From Austropuccinia psidii (taxonomy: Eukaryota; Basidiomycota; Pucciniomycetes; Pucciniales; Sphaerophragmiaceae), in assembly GCA_023105745.1 (NCBI GenBank), contig JALGQZ010000004.1, positions 66,456,612-66,520,611 on the forward strand: 64,000 nucleotides of DNA, in the 5' to 3' direction. The translations under genes were made by a program, and so were the position numbers. How positions within the stretch are numbered: position 1 is the stretch's first letter; each line of letters opens with the position of its first letter. Below the pieces are notes generated by a model. It did no database searches, had not been told where the DNA came from, and saw only the letters and a program-made list of their open reading frames with translations. Positions 35,501-47,647 of this stretch are shown here, piece after piece.

Positions 35501-37648
35501 AAGTTGTGTGACAAAGACACAGTATTTGAGATGACTGTTGACAGAGTCAAAGCTTTTGAGTCTCTAAGAGAAGCATTGACCACTGCTCCACTCTTACTGA
35601 TGCCAGACTTTAAATTGCCTTTCAAACTGTATATTGATGCATCAGGGGATGGACTAGGTGCTGCACTTCACCAAGTTCAGATCATAAATGACAAACCTGT
35701 AGAAGGACCAATATGTTTCATATCCAGGCAAATCAAACCAACTGAAGCCAGATATGGAGCAAGTCAAATGGAATGTCTATGCCTTGTCTGGGCCTTAGAG
35801 AAATTGAACTATTTCTTAGAGGGATGTGTTTTTGAAGTAATAACAGATTGTACAGCTGTGAAATCACTTTTGAACATGAAAACACCTAACAGACACATGC
35901 TCAGATGGCAAATAGCCATACAAGAATACAGAGGCAATATGACTATTGTTCATAAGGATGGGAATATTCATAAGAATGCAGATGGACTAAGCAGATGGCC
36001 ATTACCAAATAACATTGATAATCCTGCTTATGTTCCAGAAGAAGCTTCACCACAAATTCCAATAGAAGGAATAAGTGTTACAGACTTGAACACCACCTTC
36101 TTTGAAGAAGTCAGAAATAGTTACACTCAAGATAAGAATTGTAGCATCTTATGCCAATTACTTAACAAAGACTGTAAAGACAACTCTCTAATACATGCCT
36201 TGGATGAAGTATGGAGAAAATCTTATAATGAAGGGAGATTTCACCTACTGGATGGTATAATTTACCACAGAACCAAGCACACATGTGTCATGACAGTTGT
36301 AGACAGGTCATTAATCAATCTTGTACTGAAAGAATGCCATGATAGTCCCTTTTCAGGACATCTTTCTGAGGACAGAACAAGAGAAAAAGTAAAGACCTGC
36401 ATATGGTGGCCAATGTGGCAAAAAGATGTTGCAGAATATTGCAAAACCTGTGACAGATGCCAAAAGGCAAATAAATCCACTGGCAAAAGACTTGGAAATA
36501 TGATGAAAATCCAAGAACCAAACAGACCTTGGGAAATTGTCCATATGGATTGGGTAACTGGCCTACCACCAGGAGGTGACAGGAGCTATAATGCTTGCCT
36601 AGTAATTGTGGACAGATTCAGTAAAACTCCAATCTTTTTACCATGTCACAAAGATGATACAGCCATGGATACAGCTCTTCTGATATGGAATAGAGTAGTG
36701 TCATGGACTGGGATATTTACAAATATCATCAGTGATAGAGATCCCAAATTCACTTCAGCTCTGTGGACAAATCTTCACCAATTATTTGGCACAAAACTGT
36801 CTTTCTCTACAGCCTACCACCCACAAACTGATGGTCTGGCTGAAAGAATGATCCAAACCTTAGAGGACATGGTGAGAAGATTTTGTGCATATGGCCTTGA
36901 ATTCAAAGATTGTGATGGATTTACCCATGATTGGTGTACTCTATTACCAGCACTGGAATTAGCATATAAAACATCAATCCATTCCAGTACCAATCAGACT
37001 CCTGCTATTCTAGAAAAAGGATGGAACCCCAAGTTACCCCAAGATTCCTTGAGGAAAGACTTAATTGAAATACATCCCACAGCTGCTAGCTTCAAAGAAA
37101 TGCTAGACAAAGCTAGAAAGCATGCAGTGAGATGCATGGAGGACTCTTTTGCATATGCTAAAGACAAATGGGATAAATCTCATGCAACTCCAGATTTCAA
37201 AGTGGGGGACCTAGTTCTTGTATCCACCACTAACTTCAATAACATCAAAGGATGTAAAAAGTTAAAAGACTCCTTTGCAGGACCTTTTGTGATTAAGGCC
37301 CTCCATGGAGAAAATGCTGTTGAAGTAGAGTTATCTGAAGAACTTAGCAATAAGCACCCTACATTTCCAGTAAGCTTGATAAAGCCATACAAATCTAGTG
37401 ATGCTGAGAAATTTCCCTTGAGGAATAAGATTCCCCAAGTTATACCTCCTATTGAGACATCTGGTACTAAGAAAATAACCAAAGTTCTTAAAGAAAGGAA
37501 ATTAAGAACCAAGAAAGTAAGGGAATACCTTGTTAGGTACAGTGACCCAACTTGTGAAGATGAATGGTTAGAAGAGAAAGATATACCAGAAGCCACCAAA
37601 CTCCTGAGGAGATTCAGACACACTAGAAACACCAATATTACAAAGTAA
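32528..37648 (+). CDS. gag-pol: E2 gag-pol polyprotein
   Basis: 1706 open codons. In order: gag coiled-coil and core; knuckle [14 protein letters not shown] (about residues 419-432); protease site [14 protein letters not shown] (Asp near 539), where Pro replaces the Thr of the D-T-G seen in E3/E4; RT with YIDD near 888; RNase H ([38 protein letters not shown]); HHCC zinc region; integrase D1341, D1403, E1439 (35-residue D-E spacing); GDLVLVST and [12 protein letters not shown]; chromodomain-like [20 protein letters not shown] at the C-terminus. No gag/pol stop is present, so Gag and Pol would come from one polyprotein. The frameshift upstream and DPG probably make this copy defective. Confidence 0.93.
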   Translation: MCFEKVLRTIKNSNNDNSSNNKINEQSAIIKELTDKYSKFNIDDIIETRIKQAINIIKTDNKKVLDDISNSFTEVKTYTIALKKCFDVSQEEVSKLSMKLNQVTADNTRQTELWQELTHKEDMYKIEVINLIQSFQHEYRNSQRCSNSKMNDIEQLLNTLPRMSTPLNQNEGTIISNPQVLDPDNSQLKNELSTSFHNLEPSMGQALLKEVPKLKEWPHFSGEGEYDHMEFIRGIDMIKEDFELPDRLVTARFNTLFTRSAHRWYIKIRQAHGHQSWTWWKTQIINKWANDAWRFKVETAFESAKFNADKDKALPWFCQQKDRLTALYPDMSEFMIHRKILRQCGGDLEHAVKSRTTEQSSAEDIINILEEVTTRTKIGSSRVNLKTRFNTPWKDSVDKNPKENSSNIKYKSADTVRKCHICQSTTHLANTCPKRGKINEIDIEKEPDVEKEDIIEDNSDDKSSIFSESSKDIENINATFDIMESYSHLPQLSNGQVDLSKVQDAQLMKTKPNRGKGYTAGNSCITEVVIDNKPTKLLLDPGAFCSCVGKSFLKTCVPNFEDQLLPIDGIKFNSASNPMKALGIFETNVIFPHINGNLRITVEFVVMENCSSTHFILGNDYLIMYGIDLHNNKDRYFTIGDNKRQKFAFLPFKRQITVNKVSPVNLELEKFKSEQLNEAEISLHLTDKQENELSSLLYDHGGAFATDKEPLGAIIGHEVDIILNIERPYPPLLRRPAYPASPKSREALEIHIKELLDLGVIRKVGHNEEVEITTPVIVAWHNGKSRMVGDFRALNTYTVPDRYPIPKIQIALTQISQAVYITTMDALKGFHQNVVTLRARKYLRIIVHCGVYEYLRMPFGIKNAPSHFQRMMNEIFPEELSEGWLIIYIDDIIICSKTWEEHMYRLSRVLTKIQSVNMKISLKKCHFGFKELKALGHVVSGLSLGIDKNKVAEVLLKPMPQNKKEIQSFLGFAGYYRQHIKDFASIARPLYKLCDKDTVFEMTVDRVKAFESLREALTTAPLLLMPDFKLPFKLYIDASGDGLGAALHQVQIINDKPVEGPICFISRQIKPTEARYGASQMECLCLVWALEKLNYFLEGCVFEVITDCTAVKSLLNMKTPNRHMLRWQIAIQEYRGNMTIVHKDGNIHKNADGLSRWPLPNNIDNPAYVPEEASPQIPIEGISVTDLNTTFFEEVRNSYTQDKNCSILCQLLNKDCKDNSLIHALDEVWRKSYNEGRFHLLDGIIYHRTKHTCVMTVVDRSLINLVLKECHDSPFSGHLSEDRTREKVKTCIWWPMWQKDVAEYCKTCDRCQKANKSTGKRLGNMMKIQEPNRPWEIVHMDWVTGLPPGGDRSYNACLVIVDRFSKTPIFLPCHKDDTAMDTALLIWNRVVSWTGIFTNIISDRDPKFTSALWTNLHQLFGTKLSFSTAYHPQTDGLAERMIQTLEDMVRRFCAYGLEFKDCDGFTHDWCTLLPALELAYKTSIHSSTNQTPAILEKGWNPKLPQDSLRKDLIEIHPTAASFKEMLDKARKHAVRCMEDSFAYAKDKWDKSHATPDFKVGDLVLVSTTNFNNIKGCKKLKDSFAGPFVIKALHGENAVEVELSEELSNKHPTFPVSLIKPYKSSDAEKFPLRNKIPQVIPPIETSGTKKITKVLKERKLRTKKVREYLVRYSDPTCEDEWLEEKDIPEATKLLRRFRHTRNTNITK

Positions 37649-37671
37649 TATTCTTTTTTAGGGGGAGGGAA
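37649..37671 (+). other. E2 polypurine tract
   Basis: TTTTTTAGGGGGAGGGAA-type tract directly before the 3' LTR; the same GGGAGGGAA ends E1. It primes plus-strand DNA synthesis in this class of element. Confidence 0.8.
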
Positions 37672-39510
37672 TGTGAGCCTTAGAGGTAATTTCATATACC
37701 CAAAAGACCACAAATATAAAAAATAACATATTAATATAAATAAAATAAATTTATTTATATTATTAAAATAAAAATGAAAAATATAAATATAAAATTATAT
37801 TAAAAATAAAAAATTAATTATAATTTAAAAATAAAATTACTTTAAATTTTGTAAATATAAAATTACATTTATACTAGAAAAATTTAAGTAAAAATGAAAT
37901 TTTAACAAAATTGTAAAAAAATAAATAAATTTGGAAAAAAGTTAAATAAAATTTATTATAACTTTTTATCCAATAAATAAACATATAAATTTTATTTCAC
38001 CATTGGATTCCTCATAAAAAATCAGGTGGGGTCACCTCTGAGTGAAATTTTTGTAACTCAACTCTAAATAAGCTTAAATTAAGTTTTTAGTATTTTCAAT
38101 ACAAAAGTTGAAAATCCTCAAAACCTTAATTTAATTCACACCACATGTGGTGTTAAACATCAATTTTTGTGTTAAAATTGAGGTGTTGTGTTTAGTTTAG
38201 AAGTTATGAGGAATTAAAGTATTTTCAATTGAATTCAATTGAAATGTCAAAATGTGCGCGTGTATTACATAAGTGAACTTTGATTTACATATGAGGTGTC
38301 AATTATTACTGTATTGTACTGTACAATTGAATTGAATTACATGTGTAAATTATAAGTATAATACATGATGAGGAATTAAAGGAAAAATAAATTGGAAAGA
38401 TTAAATTTGGGGGGAAAAAGGAACTCCAGCTCTAAGGGGGAGCTAGACCCCCAAAATCCTTGCTGACAGGTGTGGGATGTCAAAATTCACGCAAAAGTTC
38501 ATCACTTTTGGCCTGGAATTGAGTTACAGGGTCTGTGGACTCAATTGATGATGAGGTTTTGATACCAACTGGGGTAGTTTTAGCTGTTGCCAAGAAGGTA
38601 AAACTACCCTTAAGATAAAACAATCATAATAAAAACAGTTTTAACTGGTTTCTACGCCTCTGACACACATTCTGACGTGTTTTGAAGGCTCTAGGCCTGG
38701 TATTGCTATAGTAATGGCTGATTTAAGGGTCTAAAATGGCTAAAAATGGCTAAAAATGGCTTAAACCAGCCCTTTTTGGTCTAAACCAGGGTTCAATGAT
38801 GCCATAATTGGTTTTTCTGTTGTCAGACTGTTTTTCACGACTGACAAGAGTAAATTTTACTTTTGGAGTAAGAGAATTGATGGCTATAAAAGAATGTCTT
38901 CTTTGCCCCACTTTTCTCTTCATGTTAGAATCTTTTCCTTTTATTAATTAGTTTAAAACTGTTAAACCAATCAATCAAAGATTCCAACCACCACTTTTAA
39001 ATCATTTTAATCCTTTTAACCACGTGAAAAAATCATTATAATCATTGTTTGTAACTCTTATAATCATTTTTACCCCTGAACCACCCCAAAAGTGAATTAA
39101 AGCATCTTTCATCACTGTTAACTTTGTCACTTTGTTTCCAAATTCACTCTGGTCACTTTTGGGCGTGTTTTCTCTTTAATATTCTTTTTAAAGACTTTGT
39201 TCTTTAATTAATTGCTTGCAGTTCTTTGCTCAATTAATTCCAATTGAAATTGCTCTTGAAGAAATTTCTTTTGTAGCCTTAAAATATCTCTTGTAGAGTA
39301 TTTTTTGGATAAATTTTTATTGTTGGTAAAACAATAAATTTTTATAATATTATTGTTTTATACTAATAAAGTTATAAACAATAAATTTGGCGTGTTTTCT
39401 CTTAAAAATAACATTTCATATCATTTTTAATTGAATTTTACCTTATACAAATTTTGAGGACAGGAAAAGTACTTGATTTTTTAATCAAAGTTTCATATCC
39501 ACACCTTACA
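37672..39510 (+). repeat. E2 3' LTR
   Basis: 1839 bp, TG...CA, TATAAAAG at 38885-38892, followed by catag. Confidence 0.96.
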
Positions 39511-39515
39511 CATAG

Positions 39516-41142
39516 TGTCAGACATATCTGGGTGTAAAGCAGATAATCTGTCTTTTTGTTTGAAGAACCAAGTAAGTGGTTTGTCTTTTTCTGAGTTAAA
39601 AATGGCACTTTCAAAAGCATTTTCCATTTTAAACCTCCAAGAATTATTGGCCCATTTGGTAATCACTTCAGATTTCCACCAAGACCAGTCATGTTTACCA
39701 TGATCAATCCTCATTTTGTAATACCATTTCTTTGCAGTCCTGGTAAATAAACAGTGTAATTTTCCCACTATGATTTCATCAGGTATATTGAAGTCTTCTT
39801 GCAACATATCAATAGTCCTGATGAATTCAATATGGTTGTATTCTCCTTCACCAGAGAATGTTGGCCATTCTTCTATTTTTGGAATATCCCTTGTAGAGTA
39901 GGCATTTTCTCCTAAGAATGGGGTGAGACTTTCTTTAACAGAAAGTTTCTCTTCAGTTAAAGGTGTAGAATGTCTTGGCATATGTGGTTCATGATTCTTA
40001 TGAATTTGTTCCACACTTGCAATTATTTCATTCTTCAACTTCTGCCTTTCACTGTCACTTTTTGCTAATTGTATGCCAAATTGATTGGTATTCTCAACTA
40101 TTCTTAAGACTTGGTCTTGCAAAATCTTAAGTTGATCATTCATTTTAAAAATGGAAAGATCTTCCATCTCTTCATGCTGAACTTGGCACATGTTTTCAAT
40201 TCTTATGCAAGAATTGGTAATTGAGTCAAGTTTGGCATGTGTCACTTGGTGCAATTCAGTGTATGTTTTGTCATTTTTCTTTAATTCAACTATATCTGAT
40301 GCAATTTTAGTTAACTTTCTATCAAGTTTACCAATTTCCACATTAATACTAGTCTGTACACCAATTATTTGCATGGAAAGTTTCTGTTTATCCTTTCCTG
40401 CTCCTTGGCTGTGAATTCCATTAGAGTTCTGGCACTATTGAAGACACTGTCCACGGCTGAAGGCTCCAATTTGGGGATCCTGTACCCCTGTGGGTAAGGT
40501 CTGTGCCAATTGGCTTTGCCTTTGCTCTTTCCTTGATGGTTCTTGGGACCTTTCTGCTTCTTCTGAGGTCCCTTGGGCTTGTCTTTGGACACTTCTGGAG
40601 CTGGTTTGGAGCTGGTAGATGCCACTGGTGCCTCTGTCTCCAAAGCTGGAGTCATTTCCAACTCTTTCTTCTGGTCTATAGATAAAAGACTTTGGTTCTT
40701 CAACCAATTCTTTATCTTTTTGACCTTGTCTTTGCAAGACAGGGGGCTCCATCCTCCTAAGAGTTCTATGGTCTTCTCCTGACCCAGAAAGCTCTTGATG
40801 TGTAAGTAGGAGTTCATGGCCCCCTGCCAAAGGCTTGGGAAGATTTCCCACTCCTCTTCCTTGGCTGCTCTAAACCAGTTTTTGTACTGGCATTGATATA
40901 TTTCTATTGCTGCCACCTGAAAGTGGTTCATCCCTGGAAATATTACCATAAATCAGTTCAGGCTCTGAATTCACGTCAAAATCTGTTGGTACAGACCTTG
41001 GGGAATGGGGGGCAACTCTGGCATCCTCCAAATGTGTCTTTCTTGTGGAAGGTTTGGCACTTCTGGATTTGGTCTTGCCTCTTCCTTGTCCACATCCATC
41101 TGGTTGGACTGAATAGTTGCTTCCATTTCTGGTATGCACCAT
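39516..41142 (-). pseudogene. gag: E3 gag N-terminal part (frame A)
   Basis: Starts at ATG 41142 (MVHTRNGSNYS). Frame A is interrupted by TAG near 40870 and TAG near 40436. Gag proper is open again from 40374 (MQIIGVQTS), with a coiled-coil segment, WPTFSGEGEYNH, WWKSEVITKWANNSWRFK and LTWFFKQKDRLSALHPDMSDTM, where E2 interrupts it; it continues at 29413. The ATG at 40374 overlaps the ORF-b stop. Confidence 0.8.
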
Positions 41143-41351
41143 TTTCACGTCAATTTAAAGATAAAAGTGAAAATATAAGATAAAATACACACCTTTTGGT
41201 GGTAATTTATTCTTTTCAGAATTAAATAAGGTGCCTCTTTTAGCAATCTGCACCTCAATACTGTCTTCAGATTCTGCTTCTGAAGATTCTGGGCTAGTAA
41301 TATATCTTTTACTGAGTCTGTTGCCAGCTGCACAGTATTTGATTAAAGACA
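40365..41351 (-). pseudogene. E3 ORF-b (spliced)
   Basis: Exon a 41351-41193 follows acceptor TTTTTCTAG and reads acidic SPESSEAESEDS. Intron 41192-41129 is 64 nt and ends ACCAG. Exon b reads EMEATIQSNQMDVDKEE, then meets two TGA codons near 40970-40990. It is open again from about 40949 to 40365 with NSYLHIKSFLG, LLGGWSPL, a Pro/Lys-rich linker and GYRIPKLEPSAVDSVFNSARTLMEF. The conserved frame matches E1/E2/E4 ORF-b. Confidence 0.6.
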
Positions 41352-41718
41352 CTAGAAAAATTATAAAAGAGAAAAAATTATTTTTTATACTATTTGAAAT
41401 ATTTTTAAAGATTTTTTATAAGGTTTATATCTTTTAATATTAAAAAATTATTCTTTTTTAAAGGAAAAAATTAAAATTGAAGATTTTGAATGAAAATTAA
41501 TTCAGAGTAACTCAAAGAATAATTTTATAAGTTTTTGGATGTGAAAAAGCCACGTGTAAAAACAGTATAAAATTAAACCAAATTCCTCAATGAAGAAGAT
41601 TTCCAAAACAATTTCAAAAATTAGAATTATTTTAACTTCAAAATGAAAGAAAAAATTATTAAATTAATATATTTTAGAGCTTAAAAATATATTAATTAAG
41701 GGTACAAGGTTCAAAAAA

Positions 41719-41849
41719 CACGGCCAGGCCCCCAAATGTAAGATGTGGTAGGTATGGTGGCTTTTTAGAACACAAAAATGAAGTCTAGAATATGATTAAA
41801 GCCAAGTCTATGGATAAAATCACGGCCAGGCCCCCAAATGTAAGATGTG
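41719..41849 (-). repeat. duplicated PBS-LTR junction in E3
   Basis: A 29-bp word covering the PBS and the last 11 bp of the 5' LTR occurs at 41719-41747 and again at 41821-41849, 102 bp apart. The second copy is the functional junction; the first lies inside the leader. Confidence 0.9.
41819..41836 (-). other. E3 primer-binding site
   Basis: On the minus strand TGGGGGCCTGGCCGTGAT, 2 nt from the LTR end. Confidence 0.8.
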
Positions 41850-43768
41850 ACTATGAAACTGATGATAATATTACTATTGATCAACAGTACTATGTCTGTT
41901 CTTATGAAATATAATAATAAAAAATTATTATAACCACAATTAAATAATTACAAAATTATTTCTTTCACGTGTTATACACTACTAGTGATTATAACAGTGA
42001 GCAGTAATTGTCTACAAGAATCAATTACAAGAAGAATTTAATAATAAAGACTTCTTTTATTAAAATAATAAAATTATTTTAATATATGATTATCTTTTAC
42101 AAGAATAATTATAAAGATGATTCTTGAAGAAAGCTATTACTAGAGAAAAAACTTTAAGAATTAAAGATAAATGACTCACTAATACTCCAAAGAACTTATT
42201 GATAGATAAAAGTAGAGAAATCTGACGTGGAATTGTGGATTTATAAGATCAAAAGGATTTATAACAGTATTACAACAATATATAGTTGGATTCTATGATT
42301 TCACGTCTTTCTGGTTGATTCAGACAGATTAAAAACACTTAAGAATAGCTTGTAACTAATACTTACTTGTTGGTAATAATGGTTTAATAAATTGATAAGA
42401 TGATGATGATGATACGGAAAAAACAGCAAGAAGAGGCTTCTTTTAAGTCAACAACAGCTCACAGAGGCGTGGCATGGAGCAAACTGAAAAGCCAGTAAGT
42501 TAGAAAACAATAAACCCTTTTGGATTAATTATTGCATCACTGTTGTCACATAAGATTATCATAATTACTTAATTGATGCTTTTACGTGACTACCAACCCC
42601 AATATGGTTAAGAATAAAAGGAGTAACATCTGTAAATCTTCTTTTATTCTAAAATAATCATTGATTTCTCAAAGTTATCAATTTTATTGCCAATTTCATC
42701 ACAGGTTTTAATTACTGTGAATTTTTGAAGATTCAGTGTTTCACGTAGAATGGTCAAAAATGGACTGTAAGTAAAACTTTTGATTTTACTAGTAAAACTG
42801 TAATTCTTTCTGGTTGTACCATAGATAATACAGTTCTCCATTGGTCCTGAAACTTTCAGAAGGATTCATTAAGAATTGTATTTTTAATGAATTTTTGAAG
42901 TTTTTACCTCATTTCTACGTAGAATTGCAAATATCAGTGTTTCACTGGTTGCTATGAGGTAAATCAATGGATACAAGTCCAAAAAGGGTTTTAATTACTC
43001 TTTTGGGGCTTATCCATGGAAATTCATTAAGAATTGACGTGGTTACAGGAGTCTAAGTAGCTCTTTACCTCCTTGGCACGTCAAAATAGCAGGTTATTTG
43101 CTATTTTCTTAAGATTACAGTAGGTGTAACTTGGTAACCAAGTTCCCAAAGAGTTTTAGTTTACCAATTGGGCCAAGATGAGCCATGGATCCATGCTCTG
43201 GAGCTATCCACACCTCTGAGGCCTCAGAAGTTGGGTACCCTGGCTCTCTTTGATGTCTTTTGTCCCCCTTGCTTATTTTTCACGTAAAAATAGAAATTTA
43301 AGCTTAATGTGAGATATCCACTATGGGTGTACCAAAAGTCCATGTAAGAATACCATGATATTAAGTGCTCAAAACATGCATAACACTATTCTTAGTATAT
43401 ATGTAACATGGGATTTCTCACTTTCCCATTATTTTGGCTTAAAATCAAGAAAAACAATCATTTTCACGGATCTTTTATGTGGTATTAATGATGTGGTATT
43501 GAAGTATTTTCCATTTTACCACCTCAAAGAGTTAATTTGAGCTTATTCACTCTATGGGGCTACCCTAGGTGAATTTTTTGTGTAGAATCCAAATCTGGTC
43601 TTAAATCCATGGATTTACTTACTCAATAAAAAGTTATTCATCTTTTCTGAAATTGAAAATGATGAATTTTGGATATATGCATGACTTATGAGTTATGCAT
43701 AATTCAAAATTTCTTTTTAAGATAATTGTGGCCTATTTGGGTATGTAAAATATACCTCAAGGCTCACA
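41839..43768 (-). repeat. E3 5' LTR
   Basis: 1930 bp, partner of 23263-25192, followed by target duplication aaata. Confidence 0.95.
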
Positions 43769-43773
43769 AAATA

Positions 43774-45455
43774 AGTTATGGAGATTTGTCCATAATGCTG
43801 AAGTGAACTTTGGGTCTCTGTCACTTATAATATTCTGGAATAAGCCTGTATTGTTAATAACTTTATTCCATATCATTATGGCTGTGTCCATAGCTGTGTC
43901 ATCTTTGTGACATGGTAAGAACATTGGAGTTTTACTGCACCTGTCAACTAACACTAGGCATGCATTATAACTCCTGTCTCCTCCTGGAGGTAATGCTGTT
44001 ACCCAATCCATATGAACTATTTCCCATGGGGATTTTGGTTCTTGGATTTGGATCATCATTCCAAATTTCTTTCCTGTGGCTCTGTTAGCTTTTTGGCATC
44101 TGTCACAGGTTTGGCAGTACTCTGCAACATCTTTCTTCCAATTTGGCCACCAAGAGCAGGTTTTCACCCTCTCTAGTGTCCTACCTTCTGAGAGATGTCC
44201 AGATGCAACACTATCATGACACTCATGTAAAATAGTGTTTATTAGTGTTCTATCTGTTAAGGTCATAACACATGTGTGTTTTGTTCTATGGTAGAGGATT
44301 CCATCAAGGAGGTGGAATCTTCCTTCATCATATGCTTTTTTCCATGTTTCATCTAGTTTTGATGAAAGTGATGGGTCTTTGCAGTCTTTCATTGGAAGTT
44401 GGCTTAAGATATGACAATTTTTGTTTGTCTTATAGCTTTCTTTAACTTGGTTAAAGAGTTCTGTGCCAATGTCTGTGACACATATCCCTTCTATATGGTG
44501 CTCTTCTTGTGGTACCCATGCTGGATTGTCAGGGGTATTTGCTAAAGCCCATCTGCTAAGACCATCTGCATTTTTATGAATATTTCCAGATTTATGCACA
44601 ATAGTCATATTTCCTCTATATTTTTGGATAGCAATTTGCCATCTCAGCATGTGTCTTTTTAGGGTTTTCATGTTTAATAGAGATTTTACAGCATTACAGT
44701 CTGTGATCACATCAAATACTGTTCTATTCAAATAGTAATGTAATTTTTCTAAAGCCCACACTAAGCAGAGGTATTCCATTTGGCTTGCTCCATATCTTGC
44801 TTCTGTTGGCTTTATCTGCCTTGAAATGAAACAAATTGGTCCTTCACTTGTTTGTCATTGATAATTTTTGTCTGGTGTAGTGCAGCACCCAGTCCTTCTC
44901 CGCAAGCATCAATGTAAAGTTTAAAGGGTAGTTTCCAATCTGGCATTAGAAAAAATGGGGCATTTGTTAAGGAATTTTTCAATTCTTCATATGCCTTGAC
45001 TCTTTCTTCTGTCATTTCATAGACTGTTTGTTGGTCACATAGCTTATACAAGGATTTAGCAATTTTTGCAAAGTCCTTTATATGCTGTCTATAGTAACCA
45101 GCAAATCCTAGAAATGATTGCATTTCTTTTTTGGTTTGAGGCATTGGCTTAAGTAGTATGGCTGCTACTTTGTTTTTGTCTATGCCTAGACTGAGTCCAG
45201 ATACAACATGTCCTAGTGCTTTTAATTCACTATATGCAAAATGACACTTTTTCAAGGAAATTTTCATATTCACTTGGACTATTTTCTGTAGTACTCTTTC
45301 TAGTCTTGTAAGGTGGTTTTCCCAAGTTTCTGAGCAGACTATAATATCATCAATATAGATAATTAACCATCCTTCTGATAATTCTTCAGGGAATATGGTA
45401 TTCATCATTCTTTGATAATGGGAAGGTGCATTTTTTATCCCAAATGGCATTCTTA
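43774..45455 (-). pseudogene. pol: E4 RT C-terminus, RNase H and integrase N-terminus
   Basis: Begins [18 protein letters not shown] (cut by E5 after FEYL). It holds YIDDIIVC, RNase [16 protein letters not shown], a frameshifting deletion near 44800-44820, then [25 protein letters not shown], the HHCC region (CQTCDRCQ), MDWVTALPP and DRDPKFTS. It ends at NLHNLF, where E3 is inserted; the reading continues at 23257. Confidence 0.87.
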
Positions 45456-45460
45456 AGTAT

Positions 45461-46935
45461 TGTCACAACCATGGCAATTCACCTCCTTGGATCCCCATAT
45501 GGCATATCAAGCCACGGTTCCTTTATGGCCAATTGGCCATATCCATCACCAGTGGCCAATATGGCCACGTCATTATCTTATGGACCATTTATGGCCATTT
45601 GTGTTTTGGGGCCTTCATGGCCCTTCACCTCTATCCAGCACCCATAGCGGCAATTTATGCCCAAATGGGTATTTCTGGTCATTTCCCTCAAAACCAGGGG
45701 AAATGGCCCAAATGGCTGTTTTTGGCCATTTGGGCTCATAATGCGCATTTGCGCATTTTTGCGCATTTTACGCATTTTTGCGCACTTTTGCGCATTTTGC
45801 GCATTTTTGCGCACTTTGACGCAGAGTGTCCAAAAGACACTTTCCCGCCTTTTGGGCCAGTTTTTGGCTCAGAACCCAAAAATGGCCAAAAACCCCAAAA
45901 GGCCCAGAAACACCATTCCAAGCTCTGAAGCCATTACATCCATCCTTTTCCCTCTGCCTTTCCACCTCAAGACCTTTGGACGTAATCTTCTTGCCAATCA
46001 ACCAATATGCCATAAATGATGTTATATATCTTTGTGCATCATTTTTCAACAGCAATTCAATGGTGGCAATATCAAATGCTCATTTCAACATTCCAACATC
46101 TCATCACGTCATCAAGGCACCCAATCATTCAGAGGAATCATCAAGGCTCAAGAGCAAGTGTTTCAGCGTCAAAGACCAATGACGCCATCAAGCAGTCATT
46201 GGTTATTCTCACTCCAAGTATTCCTTCCAAGGGAATACTGTCAATTCATTCTCAAGTGTATTCAAGAGGCAGTGCCAAAAAGAAGTTGTCAAGTGTCAAA
46301 GCTCCACTCAATCCATCTTGGCAACCATATTCATTTCAATACAGTCTGGATCCATCAAGACCTGTATTTCATTTTCAATCATGGGAAATTCATTCAACCC
46401 AATTCAATTTCAACATTAGCCAGCTGTATCAATTCCCAAAAGAATCAATACAGCCTCAAGGATCAATACAGATCAGTTTTCAGCCTGAAGAACTCAAGCT
46501 CCCAACTTTTCACATATACCGGCTACCCTTTCCACCCTGGGGGGTTTTCCCCAGTTAATTAATATATTTTGATTTTATTTTATCTCTATTTTCCTTTCAC
46601 TTTAGTTAAGCAAATACTGATATTATTAAGTCAGTCATTTAGCACCTTTCTCTTTCTCTTTCTTCGCCTGTCAATGGATATTTGGTGGTCATATCCTTAC
46701 TAATTCCATTATTCATTTTTGGCAGGTTGAAACAGTGATTAAGGACTTACTTGGTTGGCTCTTTGGCCATTTGGCTTCCCTTTCCTCTTTTGCATCTCAT
46801 CTTGTACCTGCATATCTTTTAGAGGAATTCATTCTTATTATTTTTGTTCTTTATCCTTTTGGAGTCTTCCAAGTGAGTTCCCTGATTGCTGAGTGCCAGG
46901 CCACTCTTGTATTCTGTCCAAGAGCCCCTGTGACA
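45461..46935 (+). repeat. E5 5' LTR
   Basis: TGTCACAACC to CCCCTGTGACA. It is rich in TGGCCA words and has a GCGCATTT array at about 45739-45825. Long open frames inside it are repeated in the 3' LTR and need no protein to explain them. Confidence 0.95.
45739..45825. repeat. GCGCATTTT short tandem array in E5 5' LTR
   Basis: About nine units of 8-10 bp. The matching tract in the 3' LTR (about 53788-53880) has a different unit order and length while flanking LTR sequence is identical. Confidence 0.85.
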
Positions 46936-47647
46936 TTATATTAATTAACTCATAATTTCTTTTTCATTCTGTTCATTCTTTCTTTATAATTTCATTCACT
47001 CATTTCATCGAAATTATGATTCTTTTACGCTTATGAACTTAATGATTCATCGTCACCTCTCAATTTTCTTTCATTCATTCTTCATTTTGAAAATTGAAAG
47101 CTGACCCATTTTTTATTTTTGTTATTCTTTTTTAAATCTTTTCAAATCATCAAATTTTCATTCTCATTCATAATTCAGGCGTCATCTTGATTTTCTTTGA
47201 TTTTCAAATTTTTCATCAAGATATTCATACACGTTATTCACATCAAGATTCATAATTGATTTTTTCTTCAAGAATTTTGATTTTTAAAGAATAATTCACT
47301 TGATTTTGATTGATTGATTGATTTGACATATTACATTTTGACCTCAAGACAATTGATTGACCTGAAGATTTCATTGATTTTGCTGATTTTTCACATCAAG
47401 AATTTTGACATAAATTGATTTTTCTTCAAGATTTTCATTTGATTGATTGATTCTGCAAGATTTTTTATTTTGATTGATTTGATTGATTTGATTTTGACTT
47501 CAAGACTTCATTTGATTTTGATTTATTGACGTACTTGAAGATTTTCATTTCGATTCATTCATTTTCCTCAAGATTTGATTGTTGACTCTTTTCACTTCAA
47601 GCAAATTTTGATTCTTATTCATTTAATTCAATTTTATTCCTGATATC
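46936..47647 (+). other. E5 leader
   Basis: 712 bp of T-rich sequence between the LTR and gag, with many tcaag and ttgattgatt words from 47290 to 47620. No gene. The first bases (TTATATTAATTAACTC) do not look like a tRNA-CCA primer site. Confidence 0.6.

Larger units (their letters stand above)
29414..39510 (+). mobile_element. E2: nearly complete Ty3/gypsy-type element
   Basis: Paired 1839-bp LTRs at 29414-31252 and 37672-39510, target duplication catag at 29409-29413 and 39511-39515. It is inserted in E3 gag in the opposite orientation. The interior has the PBS, ORF-b and a gag-pol open frame broken once near 32516. By eye about seven LTR differences, roughly 0.4 percent, so it is young. 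Same family as E1. Confidence 0.96.
23263..43768 (-). mobile_element. E3: Ty3/gypsy-type element, interrupted by E2
   Basis: Paired 1930-bp LTRs at 23263-25192 and 41839-43768 with target duplication aaata at 23258-23262 and 43769-43773. It sits inside E4 integrase. The interior reads leftward from 41838: PBS (duplicated), ORF-b, gag, then E2, then the rest of gag, protease, RT, RNase H, integrase, chromodomain-like tail. By eye the LTRs differ at about 40-45 sites, roughly 2 percent. Confidence 0.95.

Noticed and set aside
45739..45825. CRISPR-like regular repeats
   Set aside because: Units of 8-10 bp with no spacers, inside a eukaryotic LTR; a short tandem array.
46016..46562. Two overlapping open frames of about 180 codons in the E5 5' LTR, repeated at 54074-54620
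   Set aside because: They are identical because both lie in the LTR pair. They have no start context, motif or codon signature, so I treat them as chance frames in LTR sequence.
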